Shown here: in pieces, positions 41,471 to 52,344 of the stretch
Layout: each line of letters starts with the position of its first letter
Position numbering within the stretch: the stretch's first letter is position 1
NCBI RefSeq assembly: GCF_028649595.1
Contig: NZ_JAQSLK010000002.1
Span: 1-64,000 of the forward strand
Direction: 5' to 3'
Source: Campylobacter magnus
Lineage (GTDB): Bacteria; Campylobacterota; Campylobacteria; Campylobacterales; Campylobacteraceae
DNA: 64,000 nucleotides
Position numbers and translations under genes: made by a program
The notes under the pieces: model-generated
Told to the model about the DNA's origin: nothing
What the model saw: the letters and a program-made list of their open reading frames with translations, nothing else
The model's database searches: none

Positions 41471-42757
41471 TTATTGTCTTACTTTTATTGATAGCTCGTG
41501 CGCGCCAAGTCCTTCTGCGCTAGCAAGTGCCATGCACGCTGGGGCTAGTTCGCGCAAGGTTTTTTCATTCATAGCTATTACTGAGCTTCTCTTTACGAAG
41601 TTATTTACTCCAAGTGGGCTAAAAAATCTAGCTGTGCCGCCTGTCGGCAAGGTGTGATTTGGCCCTGCTAGGTAGTCGCCCACAGCCTCAGGCGTAAAGT
41701 GCCCTAAAAATACTGCGCCTGCGTGTTTGATATGCGGTAAATACTCCCACGCATCATTTGTAGCGATTTCTAGATGTTCTACAGCAAGCTCATTTGCTAG
41801 TGCTATTGCGTGGGCTTTATCCCTTGCGATTATGATAGCAGCTTTATTTTCCACGCTTGCTCTTGCTATTTTCTCACGCTTTAAAGTAGTCAAAACGCTC
41901 ATCATCTCAGTCTCAATTGCCTTTGCTAGCCCCTCATCAAAGGTGATTAAAAAACTACTTGCTATCTCATCGTGTTCAGCTTGGCTTAGCAGATCTACTG
42001 CGATATTGTGAGCATTACAGCTACTATCAGCGATAACGCCTATTTCGCTAGGTCCTGCTATCATGTCAATGTTAACATCGCCAAAGACCATTTTTTTAGC
42101 CGTTGCTACATATATGTTTCCAGGTCCAGTTATCACATCTACTTTACTAATAGTATCTGTGCCATACGCCATTACAGCAACTGCGCTTGCGCCACCTACT
42201 TTATAGGCGTTTTTTATGCCTAGCATGTGCATAGCAGCTAGAAGCAGAGCATTTACCTCCCCGCCCACAGCAGGCGTGCAAACACTGATATCACCGACTC
42301 CTGCTACTATCGCTGGCACTGCGTTCATAAGTAGTGAGCTAGGATAAGCAGCCTTGCCGCCTGGGATATATAGCCCAGCACGATCAACTGGCGTTATTTT
42401 TTGCCCCAAAACAGCTCCATCTTTTTCATAGCTTAGCCAACTTTTTTCAATCTGCTTTTCGTGGTAGGCTTTTATACGCTCATAGGCGATTTTTAGGGCT
42501 TCTTTTAGCTTTTCATCGGTAGAATTCCATGCTTGCTCCATCTCATCTGTGCTGATTTTTAGCTCATAGCCACTTTTTGGCTCCCAGTTATCAAAGCGAG
42601 CTATTTGCTCGCAAAGTGCCTTATCGCCACTTTTGCGAATTTCAGCTATTATGCTAGCCACTCTTGGCATAACCTCACTCATATCCATCTCGCCACGATT
42701 TGCTAAAATGCTGAATTTTTCGTCAAAATCCGGCTGTGAAAATTTTAAAATCTGCAT
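41471..42757 (-). CDS. hisD: Histidinol dehydrogenase
   Basis: HisD catalyses the last two NAD-linked oxidations of histidine synthesis. The 428-residue protein contains VDRAGLYIPGGKAAYPSSLL near 110-130, GPGNIYVATAKKMVFG near 215, the zinc-site region LLSQAEHDE near 255, and GPNHTLPTGG near 367. It has its own promoter and is separate from hisH/hisA at 57.9 kb. Ribosome site AAGGAT. Confidence 0.96.
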   Translation of the reverse strand: MQILKFSQPDFDEKFSILANRGEMDMSEVMPRVASIIAEIRKSGDKALCEQIARFDNWEPKSGYELKISTDEMEQAWNSTDEKLKEALKIAYERIKAYHEKQIEKSWLSYEKDGAVLGQKITPVDRAGLYIPGGKAAYPSSLLMNAVPAIVAGVGDISVCTPAVGGEVNALLLAAMHMLGIKNAYKVGGASAVAVMAYGTDTISKVDVITGPGNIYVATAKKMVFGDVNIDMIAGPSEIGVIADSSCNAHNIAVDLLSQAEHDEIASSFLITFDEGLAKAIETEMMSVLTTLKREKIARASVENKAAIIIARDKAHAIALANELAVEHLEIATNDAWEYLPHIKHAGAVFLGHFTPEAVGDYLAGPNHTLPTGGTARFFSPLGVNNFVKRSSVIAMNEKTLRELAPACMALASAEGLGAHELSIKVRQ

Positions 42758-42780
42758 TTTTTATCCTTAAGTTTTTAGAA

Positions 42781-42789
42781 ATTATAGCA
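42781..42789 (-). promoter_or_regulatory. hisD promoter, extended -10
   Basis: The minus strand reads TGCTATAAT, about 24 bp before the hisD start. Confidence 0.6.
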
Positions 42790-42827
42790 CAAGATTTTTT
42801 AAATTTTATAAGTTTTTAAGGGCGAAG

Positions 42828-42836
42828 TGCTAAAAT
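42828..42836 (+). promoter_or_regulatory. panC promoter, extended -10
   Basis: TGCTAAAAT lies 35 bp before the panC start, divergent from the hisD promoter. Confidence 0.55.
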
Positions 42837-42870
42837 GTTGGCTTTTATTTTTTAAATTTTAGGATTCTTT

Positions 42871-43692
42871 ATGCAAATTTTAAGAAATATCGCCGAAGTA
42901 AAAGATTTTCTAATTTTAAATCAAGGCAAAGAAATCGGCTTTGTGCCTACCATGGGCGCACTTCACGCAGGTCATGAAAGCCTTATAAAAAAATCAGTTC
43001 AAGATAATGAAGTTAGCATTGTAAGCGTTTTTGTAAATCCTACGCAGTTTTTGCCTGGAGAGGATTTAGAAAACTATCCAAGAGATGAGGCGCACGACAT
43101 AGAGGTAGCAAAGGCTGCTGGGGCAACTGCTATATTTTTGCCCAAGGTTAGTCAAATGTATCCAAGCGATATTAGTATAAAAGCCCCTAGTGCGCTAGCT
43201 AGCATTTTAGAGGGTGCTACTAGACCTGGGCATTTTGATGGGGTTTGTACTGTTTTGGCTAAGTTTTTTAACATAATTCGTCCTATGCGTGCGTATTTTG
43301 GCAAAAAAGACACCCAACAACTAATCATCGTCCAAAATCTAGTAAAAAGCTTATTTTTTGATATAGAAATCGTGCCTTGCGATATAATCAGGGCAGGGGA
43401 TGGGCTAGCACTTTCAAGTCGCAACTCATATCTAGATGAGAGCGAGCTGATCGAGGCGTGTAAGCTATATCGTGCTTTGGTAAAGGCAAAAGCACTAGTA
43501 AGCGCAGGTACTTTTAGTAGTGATGTGATAAAAGCTGAGATGGCAAAGGTGCTAAACCCACTTAAAATAGACTATATCGAGATTTGTGATAGAGAACTAA
43601 ATAGCATAAATCAAATACAAACAGATAAAAGCATAATCCTAATCGCTGCGTATGTGGGCAAAACTAGGCTTATTGATAATCTTTGGCTGTGA
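42871..43692 (+). CDS. panC: Pantothenate synthetase
   Basis: PanC joins pantoate and beta-alanine with ATP to make pantothenate, a coenzyme A precursor. The 273-residue protein has PTMGALHAGHESL (HIGH-type ATP site, about 28-40), NPTQFLPGEDLENYPR, GHFDGVCTVLAKFFNI and the LSSRNSYL loop in place of KMSKS. It precedes rimO by 8 bp. Confidence 0.96.
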   Translation: MQILRNIAEVKDFLILNQGKEIGFVPTMGALHAGHESLIKKSVQDNEVSIVSVFVNPTQFLPGEDLENYPRDEAHDIEVAKAAGATAIFLPKVSQMYPSDISIKAPSALASILEGATRPGHFDGVCTVLAKFFNIIRPMRAYFGKKDTQQLIIVQNLVKSLFFDIEIVPCDIIRAGDGLALSSRNSYLDESELIEACKLYRALVKAKALVSAGTFSSDVIKAEMAKVLNPLKIDYIEICDRELNSINQIQTDKSIILIAAYVGKTRLIDNLWL

Positions 43693-43700
43693 GTTAAAAA

Positions 43701-45014
43701 ATGGCAAAACTATATCTAATCTCGCTTGGCTGTAATAAAAATCTAGTAGATAGCGAGGTCATGCTAGGACGGCTAAAAAACTATGAAATCACTGATGATG
43801 TAAGCAGTGCTGATGTGCTGATTGTAAATACCTGCGGCTTTATAGAAAGTGCTAAAGAAGAAAGCATTAGAGCGATTTTAGAGCTTAGTAGCGAGCGTAA
43901 AAAGGGCTCGCTTTTGGTAGTTACTGGCTGTCTTATGCAGCGCTATGCTGATGAGCTAATGCGTGAGCTTGAAGGTGAGGTTGATCTTTTTGCTGGGCTT
44001 GGGGACTTTGCTAAGATTGATGAGCTTATCGCAAAGCGTGAGAATGCGGACTTTAAAAACGCTGTGTTTTTACAAGAGCAAGAAAGCAGAGTAATAACTG
44101 GCTCAAACTACCACGCATACATAAAAATAAGCGAGGGTTGCAATCAAAAATGCGCCTTTTGTGCTATACCTACTTTTAAAGGTAAGCTTCAAAGTCGCTC
44201 GCTAAGTGCAATAAGCGCTGAAATAAAAGAGCTAGTGGGGCGTGGATATAAAGATTTTAGCTTTATAGCGCAAGATTCTAGCTCTTATATGAAAGACAGC
44301 GGTGAGCGTGATGGGCTTTTGGCTTTGATTGATGCGGTAGAGGGCATCGCTGGTGTGCGCTCGGCTCGCATTTTGTATCTTTATCCAAGTTCTACTTCGC
44401 TAGAACTAGTCCGTAAAATCATCGCTAGCCCTGTTTTTGTGAATTATTTTGATATGCCTATTCAGCACATAAGCGAAAGCCTTTTAAACACTATGCGCCG
44501 TGGCACGCCAAAAGAGCATATTTTAAAGCTTTTAGAGACGATGAGAGCAGCGCCTGATAGCTTTTTGCGAACTGGGGTTATCGTGGGGCATCCTGGCGAG
44601 AGCGAGGCTGATTTTAATGAGCTTTGCGAGTTTTTAGAGAGTTTTTCTTTTGATAGAATTTCTGCTTTTGCGTATTCGCGCGAAGAAAACACCCTTGCTT
44701 ATGACATGGAGCAAGTGAGCAAAAAAATAATAAACTCACGCCTAAAAAAGATAGAAAAAATCACTACAAAGGCGCTAAATACGAGCCTAGCAGCGATGAG
44801 GGGCAAAGAGATTTTAGTGTATTTAAACGGCAAAAGTGATGAGAGCGAGCTGTTTTACAGCGCAAAACCGCTAGCGTGGGATAGGGACATAGACGGCGAG
44901 GTGCTAATAAACGAAAGCGAGATAGAAAAGCTAGAAAATGGCAAACTCTACTGCGCTAAAATCACAGAACTAGCTGGGCTAAATCCCATCGCTACTATCA
45001 CAAAAGAAGCCTAG
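43701..45014 (+). CDS. rimO: Ribosomal protein S12 methylthiotransferase
   Basis: RimO methylthiolates an aspartate of ribosomal protein S12. The 437-residue protein has an N-terminal MTTase domain with cysteines in SLGCNKN, NTCGFI and TGCLMQR. It also has a radical-SAM core with CNQKCAFC near 150-157 and a C-terminal TRAM domain. It appears co-transcribed with panC. Transcription runs into a large repeat region. Confidence 0.96.
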   Translation: MAKLYLISLGCNKNLVDSEVMLGRLKNYEITDDVSSADVLIVNTCGFIESAKEESIRAILELSSERKKGSLLVVTGCLMQRYADELMRELEGEVDLFAGLGDFAKIDELIAKRENADFKNAVFLQEQESRVITGSNYHAYIKISEGCNQKCAFCAIPTFKGKLQSRSLSAISAEIKELVGRGYKDFSFIAQDSSSYMKDSGERDGLLALIDAVEGIAGVRSARILYLYPSSTSLELVRKIIASPVFVNYFDMPIQHISESLLNTMRRGTPKEHILKLLETMRAAPDSFLRTGVIVGHPGESEADFNELCEFLESFSFDRISAFAYSREENTLAYDMEQVSKKIINSRLKKIEKITTKALNTSLAAMRGKEILVYLNGKSDESELFYSAKPLAWDRDIDGEVLINESEIEKLENGKLYCAKITELAGLNPIATITKEA

Positions 45015-46194
45015 GGAATTCTAGAATTCCTAGGAAAATTTCTTAGGGAATTCTAAAATTCCTAGGCTGCGAACTAGAATTCCCAAAGAAAATTCCTAAA
45101 CTAGAATTCCTATTTTGCTACGCAACCGTGCTTTGCGTTTGCCTTTTTGCTTCGCATCCGCTCTTTGCTAGGTTTTGGGGGTTAAGGGGTATTTTGCCTA
45201 GGAATTCTAGAATTCCCTAATTTAGAATTCCTTAAACTAAAATTCCTTAATCTAGAATTCCCAAAGAGAATTCATAAAGAGAATTCCTAATCTAGAATTC
45301 TATTTTTGCTTAGCATCCGCTGGTTGGAGTATTTTACATAGGAATTCTAGATTTTTAGCGATTTTATTCCTAGGAATTCTAGAATTCCTTAAACTAGAAT
45401 TCTTAATCTAAAATTCCTTAATCTAGAATTCCCAAAGAGAATTCCTATTTTTGCTACGCATCCGCTATTTGCTAAGTTTTTTGGGGTTAGGGGTATTTTG
45501 CCTAGGAATTCTAGAATTTTTAAAGATAATTCCTTAATCTAAAATTCCCTGATCTAGAATTCCTATTTTTGCTTCGCATCCACTCTTTGCTAAGTTTTTG
45601 GGGTTAGGGGTATTTTTGTAATTTGTAATTTATATTTTATAAGATTATAAATATTAGCCTAGAATTCTCAATCTAGAATTCCTAAAGAGAATTCCTAATC
45701 TAAAATTCCTTAATCTAGAATTCCCTAATAAAAATACCCCTTTTTCTAAGGAATTCTAGATTTTTTTCTAAGGAATTCTAGAATTTAGCTTGGGAATTTT
45801 AGAATTCTTTTTTAGCTCGCTTTTGGGTTAGATAAATCTAGCCCAGCTCGCTAGTTTCGTGTCTGGCAAGAGAAAGGGGCAAGCCACTTTAAACCCCTTT
45901 TTTCTAAGGAATTCTAGAATTTAGCCTAGGAATTATAGAATTCCCAAAGAGAATTCCTAAACTAGAATTCCATAAGATAAAAAATACCCCCTAACCCCCA
46001 AAAGCCTAGGAATTCTAGAATTCCTAACTAGAAAAAGCTTAATATTTATTATCCTTTTAAAAATAAAGGCAAAATGAGTGAAAACTTTATTAGAAATTTA
46101 GCTTAAATTAAGCAGTAAATTATTTTAAGAAATTCAATCTAGAATTCCTAAAACTCTAAGACTTTGTCCTAAAAGCTTAAAGTGAAATTCTAGA
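45015..46194. repeat. 1.2-kb composite repeat region without genes
   Basis: This is the largest gene-free stretch. It holds dozens of GAATTC half-sites. Three near-tandem copies of a composite are also present (near 45150-45230, 45450-45525 and 45570-45620): TTTGCTTCGCATCCGCT, then TTTGCTAAGTTTTTGGGG, then TTAGGGGTATTTT and an AGGAATTCTAGAATT palindrome. A shortened copy is near 45310 and an inverted copy near 45985-46020. A non-repeat patch (45840-45895) contains GCCAGCTCGCTAG-like DNA (as CCCAGCTCGCTAG) without a coding frame. Confidence 0.92.
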
Positions 46195-47130
46195 TTAGCT
46201 AGTAAAGCTACCTTTGTTTAGTATGCGCTCCATGCGCTGCGAGATGACCTCGTCAATGCTGTGTTTTTCAAGCTCGTTTAGCTCGCTAACGATATAGTCG
46301 CCTACAAACTGCGCTGCGCCTTGCTTGTCACGGTGAGCTCCGTTTATAGGCTCGTCTATTACAGCATCTATTAGTCCTTGGGCTTTTAGCTCATCAGCAG
46401 TGATTTGCATAGCCTTTGTGGCTGCTTGAACCTTTGCTGGGTCGTTCCACAATATAGCCGCGCAGCCCTCAGGCGAAATTACTGAAAAAACTGAGTTTTT
46501 TAGCATAGCAAAGCGATCAGCCACGCCAATAGCAAGCGCGCCGCCACTGCCGCCTTCGCCAATTACAATTGAGATTGTGCGAGTGCGAAGTGTAGCAAGC
46601 TCTGCTAGATTTCTAGCTATTGCCTCGCTTTGCCCACGCTCTTCTGCGCCAATCCCTGGATAAGCACCTGGAGTATCTATAAAAAATACAATAGGAATCT
46701 CAAATTTCTCAGCCAGCCTTGCAACCCTTAGAGCCTTGCGGTAACCCTCAGGATGCGGCATACCGAAGTTTCTCATGATTTTATACTTTGTGCCACGGCC
46801 TTTTTGCTCGCCGATGATAACTACTTTTTTACCACCGATATAGCCTAGAAAACACACGATAGAAGTATCGTCTTTAAAGGCTCTGTCTCCGTGAATTTCT
46901 TTTGCATCGCTAAAAAGCGCACGAACATAATCTAGCATATAAGGACGATCAGGGTGGCGAGCTAGGGCTAGGCGTTGATACTCATCTAGCCCTTTGTAAG
47001 TCTTTGCTATTTCTTTTTCAAGATTTCTATTTAAAATCGCCACAGCCTCATCATCGCCTCTTATCCTAGCGTTCATGATGTCTTCATCAAGCTGTTTTAT
47101 GTTTTTTTCAAAATCTAAATAATTTGCCAA
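46195..47130 (-). CDS. accA: Acetyl-CoA carboxylase carboxyltransferase subunit alpha
   Basis: AccA with AccD transfers carboxyl from carboxybiotin to acetyl-CoA, the first step of fatty acid synthesis. The 311-residue protein has the crotonase-like carboxyltransferase core ([56 protein letters not shown]). The start is a TTG at 47130, 2 bp after the fabF stop, and [15 protein letters not shown] is the natural N-terminus. Confidence 0.96.
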   Translation of the reverse strand: MANYLDFEKNIKQLDEDIMNARIRGDDEAVAILNRNLEKEIAKTYKGLDEYQRLALARHPDRPYMLDYVRALFSDAKEIHGDRAFKDDTSIVCFLGYIGGKKVVIIGEQKGRGTKYKIMRNFGMPHPEGYRKALRVARLAEKFEIPIVFFIDTPGAYPGIGAEERGQSEAIARNLAELATLRTRTISIVIGEGGSGGALAIGVADRFAMLKNSVFSVISPEGCAAILWNDPAKVQAATKAMQITADELKAQGLIDAVIDEPINGAHRDKQGAAQFVGDYIVSELNELEKHSIDEVISQRMERILNKGSFTS

Positions 47131-47132
47131 AA

Positions 47133-48341
47133 CTAAACTCTTTTAAATATTACTGCGCCGTTTGTGCCACCAAAGCCAAAGTTCTCGCTCATTACGACAT
47201 TTAGCTCTGCTTTTCTAGCAGTATTTGCTACATAATCCAAATCGCAGTCTTCGTCTTTTTCAAGCTGGTTTATGGTAGGTGGGACAATGCCCTCATTCAT
47301 AGCCATGATAGAAATCACAGCTTCTATTGCTCCAGCTGCGCCTAGACAGTGTCCAGTCTGTCCTTTTGTGGAACTAACTAGCGGAACATTTGAGCCAAAA
47401 ATCTCTTTTAGAGCTGCGGTTTCGTTTTTGTCATTTGCTGGTGTTGATGTGCCGTGAGCATTGATATAATCAATCTTTACATCGCCTGCCATTTTAAGAG
47501 CTCTTTTTATCGCCCTTACTGGTCCATCAAGACTAGGGCTAGTGATGTGATGAGCATCGCCGCTCTCGCCAAAGCCTATTAGCTCAGCATAAATCTTTGC
47601 GCCTCTTGCCTTTGCGCTTTCATAGTCTTCAAGCACTAGAGCACCAGCTCCCTCTCCCATAACAAAGCCATCTCTACCGCCATCAAAAGGACGGCTAGCA
47701 TGCTCTGGGTCGTCATTACGAGTAGAGAGTGCCTTCATAGCAGCAAAGCCGCCTATGCCCACAGGACAAATAGTGCTCTCAGCTCCAACTACTAGCATAG
47801 CTCTTGCTTCACCTACCATAATAGTCTTTGCAGCCTCTATAATAGCGTGAGTTCCAGCAGCGCAGGCTGTTACACTAGCGACATTTGGACCTTTTAGATT
47901 ATGTTTTATGCTAATTACGCCACCTAGCATATTTACAAGTGCTGATGGCACAAAAAATGGAGAAATCCTACGAGGGCCACGCTCTAAGCAGATATTTGAG
48001 TTTTTTTCTATATTTGGCAAGCCGCCTATACCAGCAGCTGAGCTTATACCAAACTCATCTGGCTCAAACTCACTAAGTCCGCAGTCTTTCATAGCCTCAT
48101 CAGCTGCCACATGTCCTAGCACGATAAATCTATCAAGCTTTTTTACATCTTTTGGATCTACAACGCTCTCAGGATTAAAATCGCTTATTTCAGCTGCGAT
48201 TTGCACAGGAAACTCGCTGGGATCAAATAGTGTGATTTTTTTCACACCAGTTTTTCCCTCGCAAATGGCTTTAAACGAGCTTTTTGCATCATTGCCAAGG
48301 GCATTTATCATACCGATGCCAGTTACTACTACTCTGTTCAT
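47133..48341 (-). CDS. fabF: 3-oxoacyl-[acyl-carrier-protein] synthase II
   Basis: FabF condenses malonyl-ACP with acyl-ACP. The 402-residue thiolase-fold enzyme has the catalytic Cys in [10 protein letters not shown] near 162 and the two histidines in [11 protein letters not shown] near 300 and [15 protein letters not shown] near 335. It ends in [10 protein letters not shown]. It lies between acpP and accA in one transcription unit; ribosome site AAAGGA. Confidence 0.97.
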   Translation of the reverse strand: MNRVVVTGIGMINALGNDAKSSFKAICEGKTGVKKITLFDPSEFPVQIAAEISDFNPESVVDPKDVKKLDRFIVLGHVAADEAMKDCGLSEFEPDEFGISSAAGIGGLPNIEKNSNICLERGPRRISPFFVPSALVNMLGGVISIKHNLKGPNVASVTACAAGTHAIIEAAKTIMVGEARAMLVVGAESTICPVGIGGFAAMKALSTRNDDPEHASRPFDGGRDGFVMGEGAGALVLEDYESAKARGAKIYAELIGFGESGDAHHITSPSLDGPVRAIKRALKMAGDVKIDYINAHGTSTPANDKNETAALKEIFGSNVPLVSSTKGQTGHCLGAAGAIEAVISIMAMNEGIVPPTINQLEKDEDCDLDYVANTARKAELNVVMSENFGFGGTNGAVIFKRV

Positions 48342-48369
48342 TAAAGTCCTTTAAACAATGCACCTAGCA

Positions 48370-48603
48370 TTATTTCTTTAGACCTTCTACGAAAGTAACT
48401 ACATCTTGGATAGTTTTTAGCTTCTCAGCTTCGCTATCTGGAATTTCTACTTCGAATTTCTCTTCAAGAGCCATCACAAGCTCTACTACATCAAGTGAAT
48501 CAGCACCTAGATCCTCGATGATTTTAGACTCTAATTTTACAGCATCTGGAGCCACGCTTAGTTGCTCTACTACTACATCTCTTACTTCGTCAAAAATTGC
48601 CAT
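48370..48603 (-). CDS. acpP: Acyl carrier protein
   Basis: This 77-residue acidic carrier holds growing acyl chains on a phosphopantetheine attached to Ser in [17 protein letters not shown] (about residue 37). It has a strong AAGGAG site. It is located between fabG and fabF, as in many bacteria, with a 119-bp gap to fabG containing a palindrome copy. Confidence 0.97.
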   Translation of the reverse strand: MAIFDEVRDVVVEQLSVAPDAVKLESKIIEDLGADSLDVVELVMALEEKFEVEIPDSEAEKLKTIQDVVTFVEGLKK

Positions 48604-48722
48604 ATTGAACTCCTTAATAAAAATAGAATTGCTAATAATAATATAATTTTGCTTAAATTATTGCTTAAAGCTAGAAAAAAATCTAGAATTCCTATAAAAA
48701 CTCCTAGGAATTCTAGAATTCC

Positions 48723-49466
48723 TTACATCAAAAGTCCGCCATTTACTTTTAGCGTCTCGCCTGTGATATAGCTAGCATGATCGCTTAGCAAAAACGCCAC
48801 CGCATCAGCAATTTCGCTAGCCTTGCCCATGCGGCCTAGCGGGATATTTTTTGCGTAGTAGTCCTTTACTTCATCGCTTAATTTCTCAGTCATTGCTGTT
48901 TCAATAAAGCCAGGAGTTACGCAGTTATAGCGCACACTGCGGCTTGCGCCTTCTTTGGCAAAGCTTTTGCTCATAGCTATCATGCCACCTTTGCTAGCTG
49001 AGTAGTTTACTTGCCCAGCATTGCCCATTTCGCCCACGATTGAGGCGATATTTACCACCGCACCAAAGCGTTTTTTACTCATTACTTTTAGAGCCTCTCT
49101 GCAGCCTAAAAACGCACTTTTTAAATTTGCGTCAATCACGCTTGTAAAATCACTCTCGCTCATGCGAAGTGCAAGTTTATCATTTGTAATTCCAGCGTTA
49201 TTTACAAGATAGCTTAGCTCGCCATCGCTTTCAGTTATTAGCTTTATCGCCTCGGCCCAGCCGCTCTCGTCACTTGCATCAAACTTAATTAGAGCTGCTA
49301 CTGCTCCAATGCTTTCAATCTTTGCTTTTAGCTCATCAGCAGGTGCTGGGTCGCTGCGGTAGTTTATCCATACTTTTAAACCCATGCCAGCTAAATTCTC
49401 AGCAATACTTGCGCCTATTCCACGACTTGCGCCGGTTATTAGGACATTTTTTCCACTAAATTTCAT
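48723..49466 (-). CDS. fabG: 3-oxoacyl-[acyl-carrier-protein] reductase
   Basis: FabG reduces 3-oxoacyl-ACP with NADPH. From the ATG at 49466 the protein has 247 residues, with the cofactor loop TGASRGIG near 11-18, NNAG near 89 and the catalytic YSASKGG. The start is fixed by the AAAGGAGAATAAAT site. The longer frame to 49514 would read into a hairpin repeat and is rejected. That hairpin begins 18 bp upstream of the start codon and would be in the mRNA leader. Confidence 0.96.
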   Translation of the reverse strand: MKFSGKNVLITGASRGIGASIAENLAGMGLKVWINYRSDPAPADELKAKIESIGAVAALIKFDASDESGWAEAIKLITESDGELSYLVNNAGITNDKLALRMSESDFTSVIDANLKSAFLGCREALKVMSKKRFGAVVNIASIVGEMGNAGQVNYSASKGGMIAMSKSFAKEGASRSVRYNCVTPGFIETAMTEKLSDEVKDYYAKNIPLGRMGKASEIADAVAFLLSDHASYITGETLKVNGGLLM

Positions 49467-49483
49467 ATTTATTCTCCTTTGTA

Positions 49484-49606
49484 GCAATTCGTCTTGCACA
49501 CCTATTGCGACCAAACTTCGCTCGCAATTGCTTGATGAACTATTTGTTCTATCTACGCTCGTGCTCGCTCAGTTTTGCCACACTAGGTGCACAATATTAG
49601 AATTGC
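49484..49606 (-). repeat. Long-hairpin element, copy 2 (123 bp), in the fabG leader
   Basis: GCAATTC (49484-49490) and GAATTGC (49600-49606) are the ends, and the core GATGAAC-TATTT-GTTCTATC (49534-49553) is almost identical to copy 1. The outer stem follows the same plan with different bases, some changed on both sides. The inner stem is weaker than in copy 1. On the minus strand it lies just upstream of the fabG ribosome binding site. Confidence 0.75.
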
Positions 49607-49662
49607 TTTTAAATTTTTTATTTTAGCATAATTTAGGGAATTCTAGAATTCCCTAGCAAAGC

Positions 49663-51141
49663 CTAGAAAATCGGCTTTTCCATTTCTTTTGGAATTTCAA
49701 GCTCCATTAGTTTTAGCACGCTAGGAGCGACATTTGCTAGTCCTGCATCGCTTGCCATTTCCAATCTTCTACCATCGCTAGTAAGCACAAAGCAAAATAC
49801 ATCAAAAGTGGTGTGATTTGTAAGCATTTCGCCACTAGCTGAGCGCAGTGCCTCGCAGTTGCCATGGTCGCTGATTTGTATGTATTCGTAGCCATTTGCG
49901 CTAGCTTTTTGTATAATTTTGCCAAGACAGCTATCTACAGCCTCGACTGCCTTTGTGGCTGCATCTATATCGCCTGTGTGTCCTACCATATCGCCATTTG
50001 CGAAATTCACTACTATAAAATCAAAGCCCTCATCAAGCCCTTTTAGCACCGCATCGCAAACTTCATAAGCACTCATTTCTGGTTTTTCATCATAGGTTGC
50101 TACCTTTGGGCTTGGGATTAGCACTCTGGCTTCATTTTCTACGCACTCTTCTTTGCCACCATTAAAGAAAAAAGTCACATGAGCGTATTTCTCAGTCTCA
50201 GCGGTGTGTAGCTGGCGTAGGTTATTTGCTGCTATTACTTGCGCTAGAGTGTTATTTATCTCATCAGGGGCAAACATCACAGGGAAAGTAAACTTATCAT
50301 CATACTTAGTAATTGTGATTAGATTAGGGCAAATATTTTTGCGCTCAAACTCGCTAAAATCAGCCACGCTAAGAGCCGAGCAAAGCTCACGAGCCCTGTC
50401 ATTTCTAAAATTTACAAAAACTATGCCATCATCAGCTTTGATGCCACCAAAGTCATAAAAGCTAGCAGGCTTTATAAACTCATCAAAAATCTCATTTTCA
50501 TAGCTTTTTTTCATATATTCATTAGGGCTAAGCTCGCTTAAATTAGAATTCTCAGCAATCACTCTATAAGCACTCTCTACTCTATCCCAGCGCTTATCTC
50601 TATCCATAGCATAAAAGCGTCCGCAAATGCTAGCTATTTCATACTTCTTGCTTAAATGCTCTATAAAGCCTGCCCCAGTAGTAGGCACCACATCACGACC
50701 ATCTGTGATAGCGTGGATTATGGGCTTTGCCCCAGCAGATTTTACTATATCTATAAGAGCGTCAAAGTGGCGCAAATGCGAGTGTACGCCACCATCGCTA
50801 TAAAGCCCTATTATATGAATGCGCTGGCATTTTGCTAGAAGCTCTTTTAGGGCAGGGTTACTAGCTAGCTTGCCATTTTCAATTGCTTTATCAATCTTAA
50901 CTAGGCTTTGATATAGTATGCGTCCTGAGCCTATTGTCATGTGACCAACCTCGCTATTTCCCATTTGCCCACTAGGCAAGCCCACAGCTAGACCGCTGGT
51001 TTTAAGATAGCAGAAATTTGCCTTTTTAAAAAGCATATCATAAGTAGGCTTTTTTGCCCTCATAAAAGCATTGCTAGCGTCATTTTTATCAGGATTTGCG
51101 CCGATTCCATCAGTTATTACTAAAATACATTTTTTACTCAT
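49663..51141 (-). CDS. gpmI: 2,3-bisphosphoglycerate-independent phosphoglycerate mutase
   Basis: GpmI interconverts 3- and 2-phosphoglycerate in glycolysis and gluconeogenesis using manganese. The 492-residue alkaline-phosphatase-superfamily protein has the nucleophile serine in MGNSEVGHMTIGSGR (about residue 62), HAITDGRDVVP near 140, and metal ligands in GHTGDIDAATKAVE and ISDHGNCE. It is upstream of fabG on the same strand, separated by the long-hairpin element and a palindrome. Confidence 0.96.
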   Translation of the reverse strand: MSKKCILVITDGIGANPDKNDASNAFMRAKKPTYDMLFKKANFCYLKTSGLAVGLPSGQMGNSEVGHMTIGSGRILYQSLVKIDKAIENGKLASNPALKELLAKCQRIHIIGLYSDGGVHSHLRHFDALIDIVKSAGAKPIIHAITDGRDVVPTTGAGFIEHLSKKYEIASICGRFYAMDRDKRWDRVESAYRVIAENSNLSELSPNEYMKKSYENEIFDEFIKPASFYDFGGIKADDGIVFVNFRNDRARELCSALSVADFSEFERKNICPNLITITKYDDKFTFPVMFAPDEINNTLAQVIAANNLRQLHTAETEKYAHVTFFFNGGKEECVENEARVLIPSPKVATYDEKPEMSAYEVCDAVLKGLDEGFDFIVVNFANGDMVGHTGDIDAATKAVEAVDSCLGKIIQKASANGYEYIQISDHGNCEALRSASGEMLTNHTTFDVFCFVLTSDGRRLEMASDAGLANVAPSVLKLMELEIPKEMEKPIF

Positions 51142-51247
51142 TTTTTACTCTTTTTTGAAAATTATTTGCCAAATTGTAGCTTTAAAAGTTAAACATTAAC
51201 TTATCTTAGTTAAAATTATGCTTTTTAAATTATTTTTGGATATTTTT

Positions 51248-52312
51248 ATGTTTTATTATTTTGCTGAAATTTTTAATGTTAATTTTCTAAGTTATATCAC
51301 AGTTAGAGCTGGTTTTGCGTTTTTTTTCTCTTTTGTGCTTTGCGTGCTGGCTTTGCCCTTTTTTATCCGCTGGGCGAAAAAGGCCTGCGCTAGCCAGCCT
51401 ATCTACGAACTAGCTCCTAGCACTCATCAAGCCAAGTGTCACACGCCTACTATGGGTGGCATTATTTTTGTCGCCTCAGCTGTAGTTGCTAGCCTTTTTA
51501 GCGCAAAGCTTGATGAGCCTTTTGTGCTTATTTCACTTTTTGTGATTGTTAGTTTTTCTTTGCTTGGCTTTATTGATGATAGGGCAAAGATTTTAGGGGC
51601 TAGCAATCACGCAGGACTTAGCCCAAAGCAAAAGCTTGTTATTCAGTGTATTTTGGCTCTTATAACAGCCGTACTACTGTGGGTGTTTTCTAGCATTGAT
51701 ACGAAGTTTTATTTGCCACTTTTGAAAAACTCGCTTTTTGATTTTAGCTATTTTAGCTTGCTGTTTTGGGCTCTTGTTATCATCTCAGCCTCAAATGCTG
51801 TAAATCTCACTGATGGGCTTGATGGACTTGCTACTGTGCCTAGTGTGCTTGCGATTTTCACACTTGGGGTTTATGCGTATTTTATGGGAAATGCTGTATA
51901 TAGCGGATATTTGCTTTTGCCAAAGTTTGCTGGAATTGGCGAGCTAGTTATCATTGTAAGTGCGATGATAGGGGCGCTGCTTGGCTTTTTGTGGTATAAC
52001 TGCTATCCAGCGCAAGTATTTATGGGAGATAGTGGAAGCCTTAGTATAGGTGCGTTTATCGGCTACCTTGGTATAGCTACAAAAAACGAAATTTTACTAG
52101 TGCTAATAGGCGTGATTTTCGTGCTTGAGACGCTCTCAGTTATACTTCAAGTTGGAAGCTTTAAAATACGCAAAAAACGCATTTTTCTCATGGCACCGCT
52201 ACATCATCACTTTGAGATAAAAGGCTGGAGCGAGAGTAAGATTATTGTGCGTTTTTGGATGATTGCGCTTTTGGCAAATATCATTGCGCTAATCTTGCTA
52301 AAAATCCGCTAA
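51248..52312 (+). CDS. mraY: Phospho-N-acetylmuramoyl-pentapeptide-transferase
   Basis: MraY makes lipid I at the inner membrane in peptidoglycan synthesis. The 354-residue protein has about ten membrane helices and the family motifs [34 protein letters not shown] and [15 protein letters not shown] place the start at the ATG at 51248, which has an upstream GGA and aligns with the Campylobacter N-terminus (YITVRAG follows soon after). An ATG at 51218 in the same frame lacks a ribosome site. Confidence 0.94.
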   Translation: MFYYFAEIFNVNFLSYITVRAGFAFFFSFVLCVLALPFFIRWAKKACASQPIYELAPSTHQAKCHTPTMGGIIFVASAVVASLFSAKLDEPFVLISLFVIVSFSLLGFIDDRAKILGASNHAGLSPKQKLVIQCILALITAVLLWVFSSIDTKFYLPLLKNSLFDFSYFSLLFWALVIISASNAVNLTDGLDGLATVPSVLAIFTLGVYAYFMGNAVYSGYLLLPKFAGIGELVIIVSAMIGALLGFLWYNCYPAQVFMGDSGSLSIGAFIGYLGIATKNEILLVLIGVIFVLETLSVILQVGSFKIRKKRIFLMAPLHHHFEIKGWSESKIIVRFWMIALLANIIALILLKIR

Positions 52313-52344
52313 AATCTAGAATTCCCTAAAAAGGCTATATAATA

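Noticed and set aside
49467-49514. N-terminal extension of FabG
   Set aside because: The extra 16 residues are encoded by the long-hairpin repeat, while the ATG at 49466 has a strong ribosome site and the normal FabG start.
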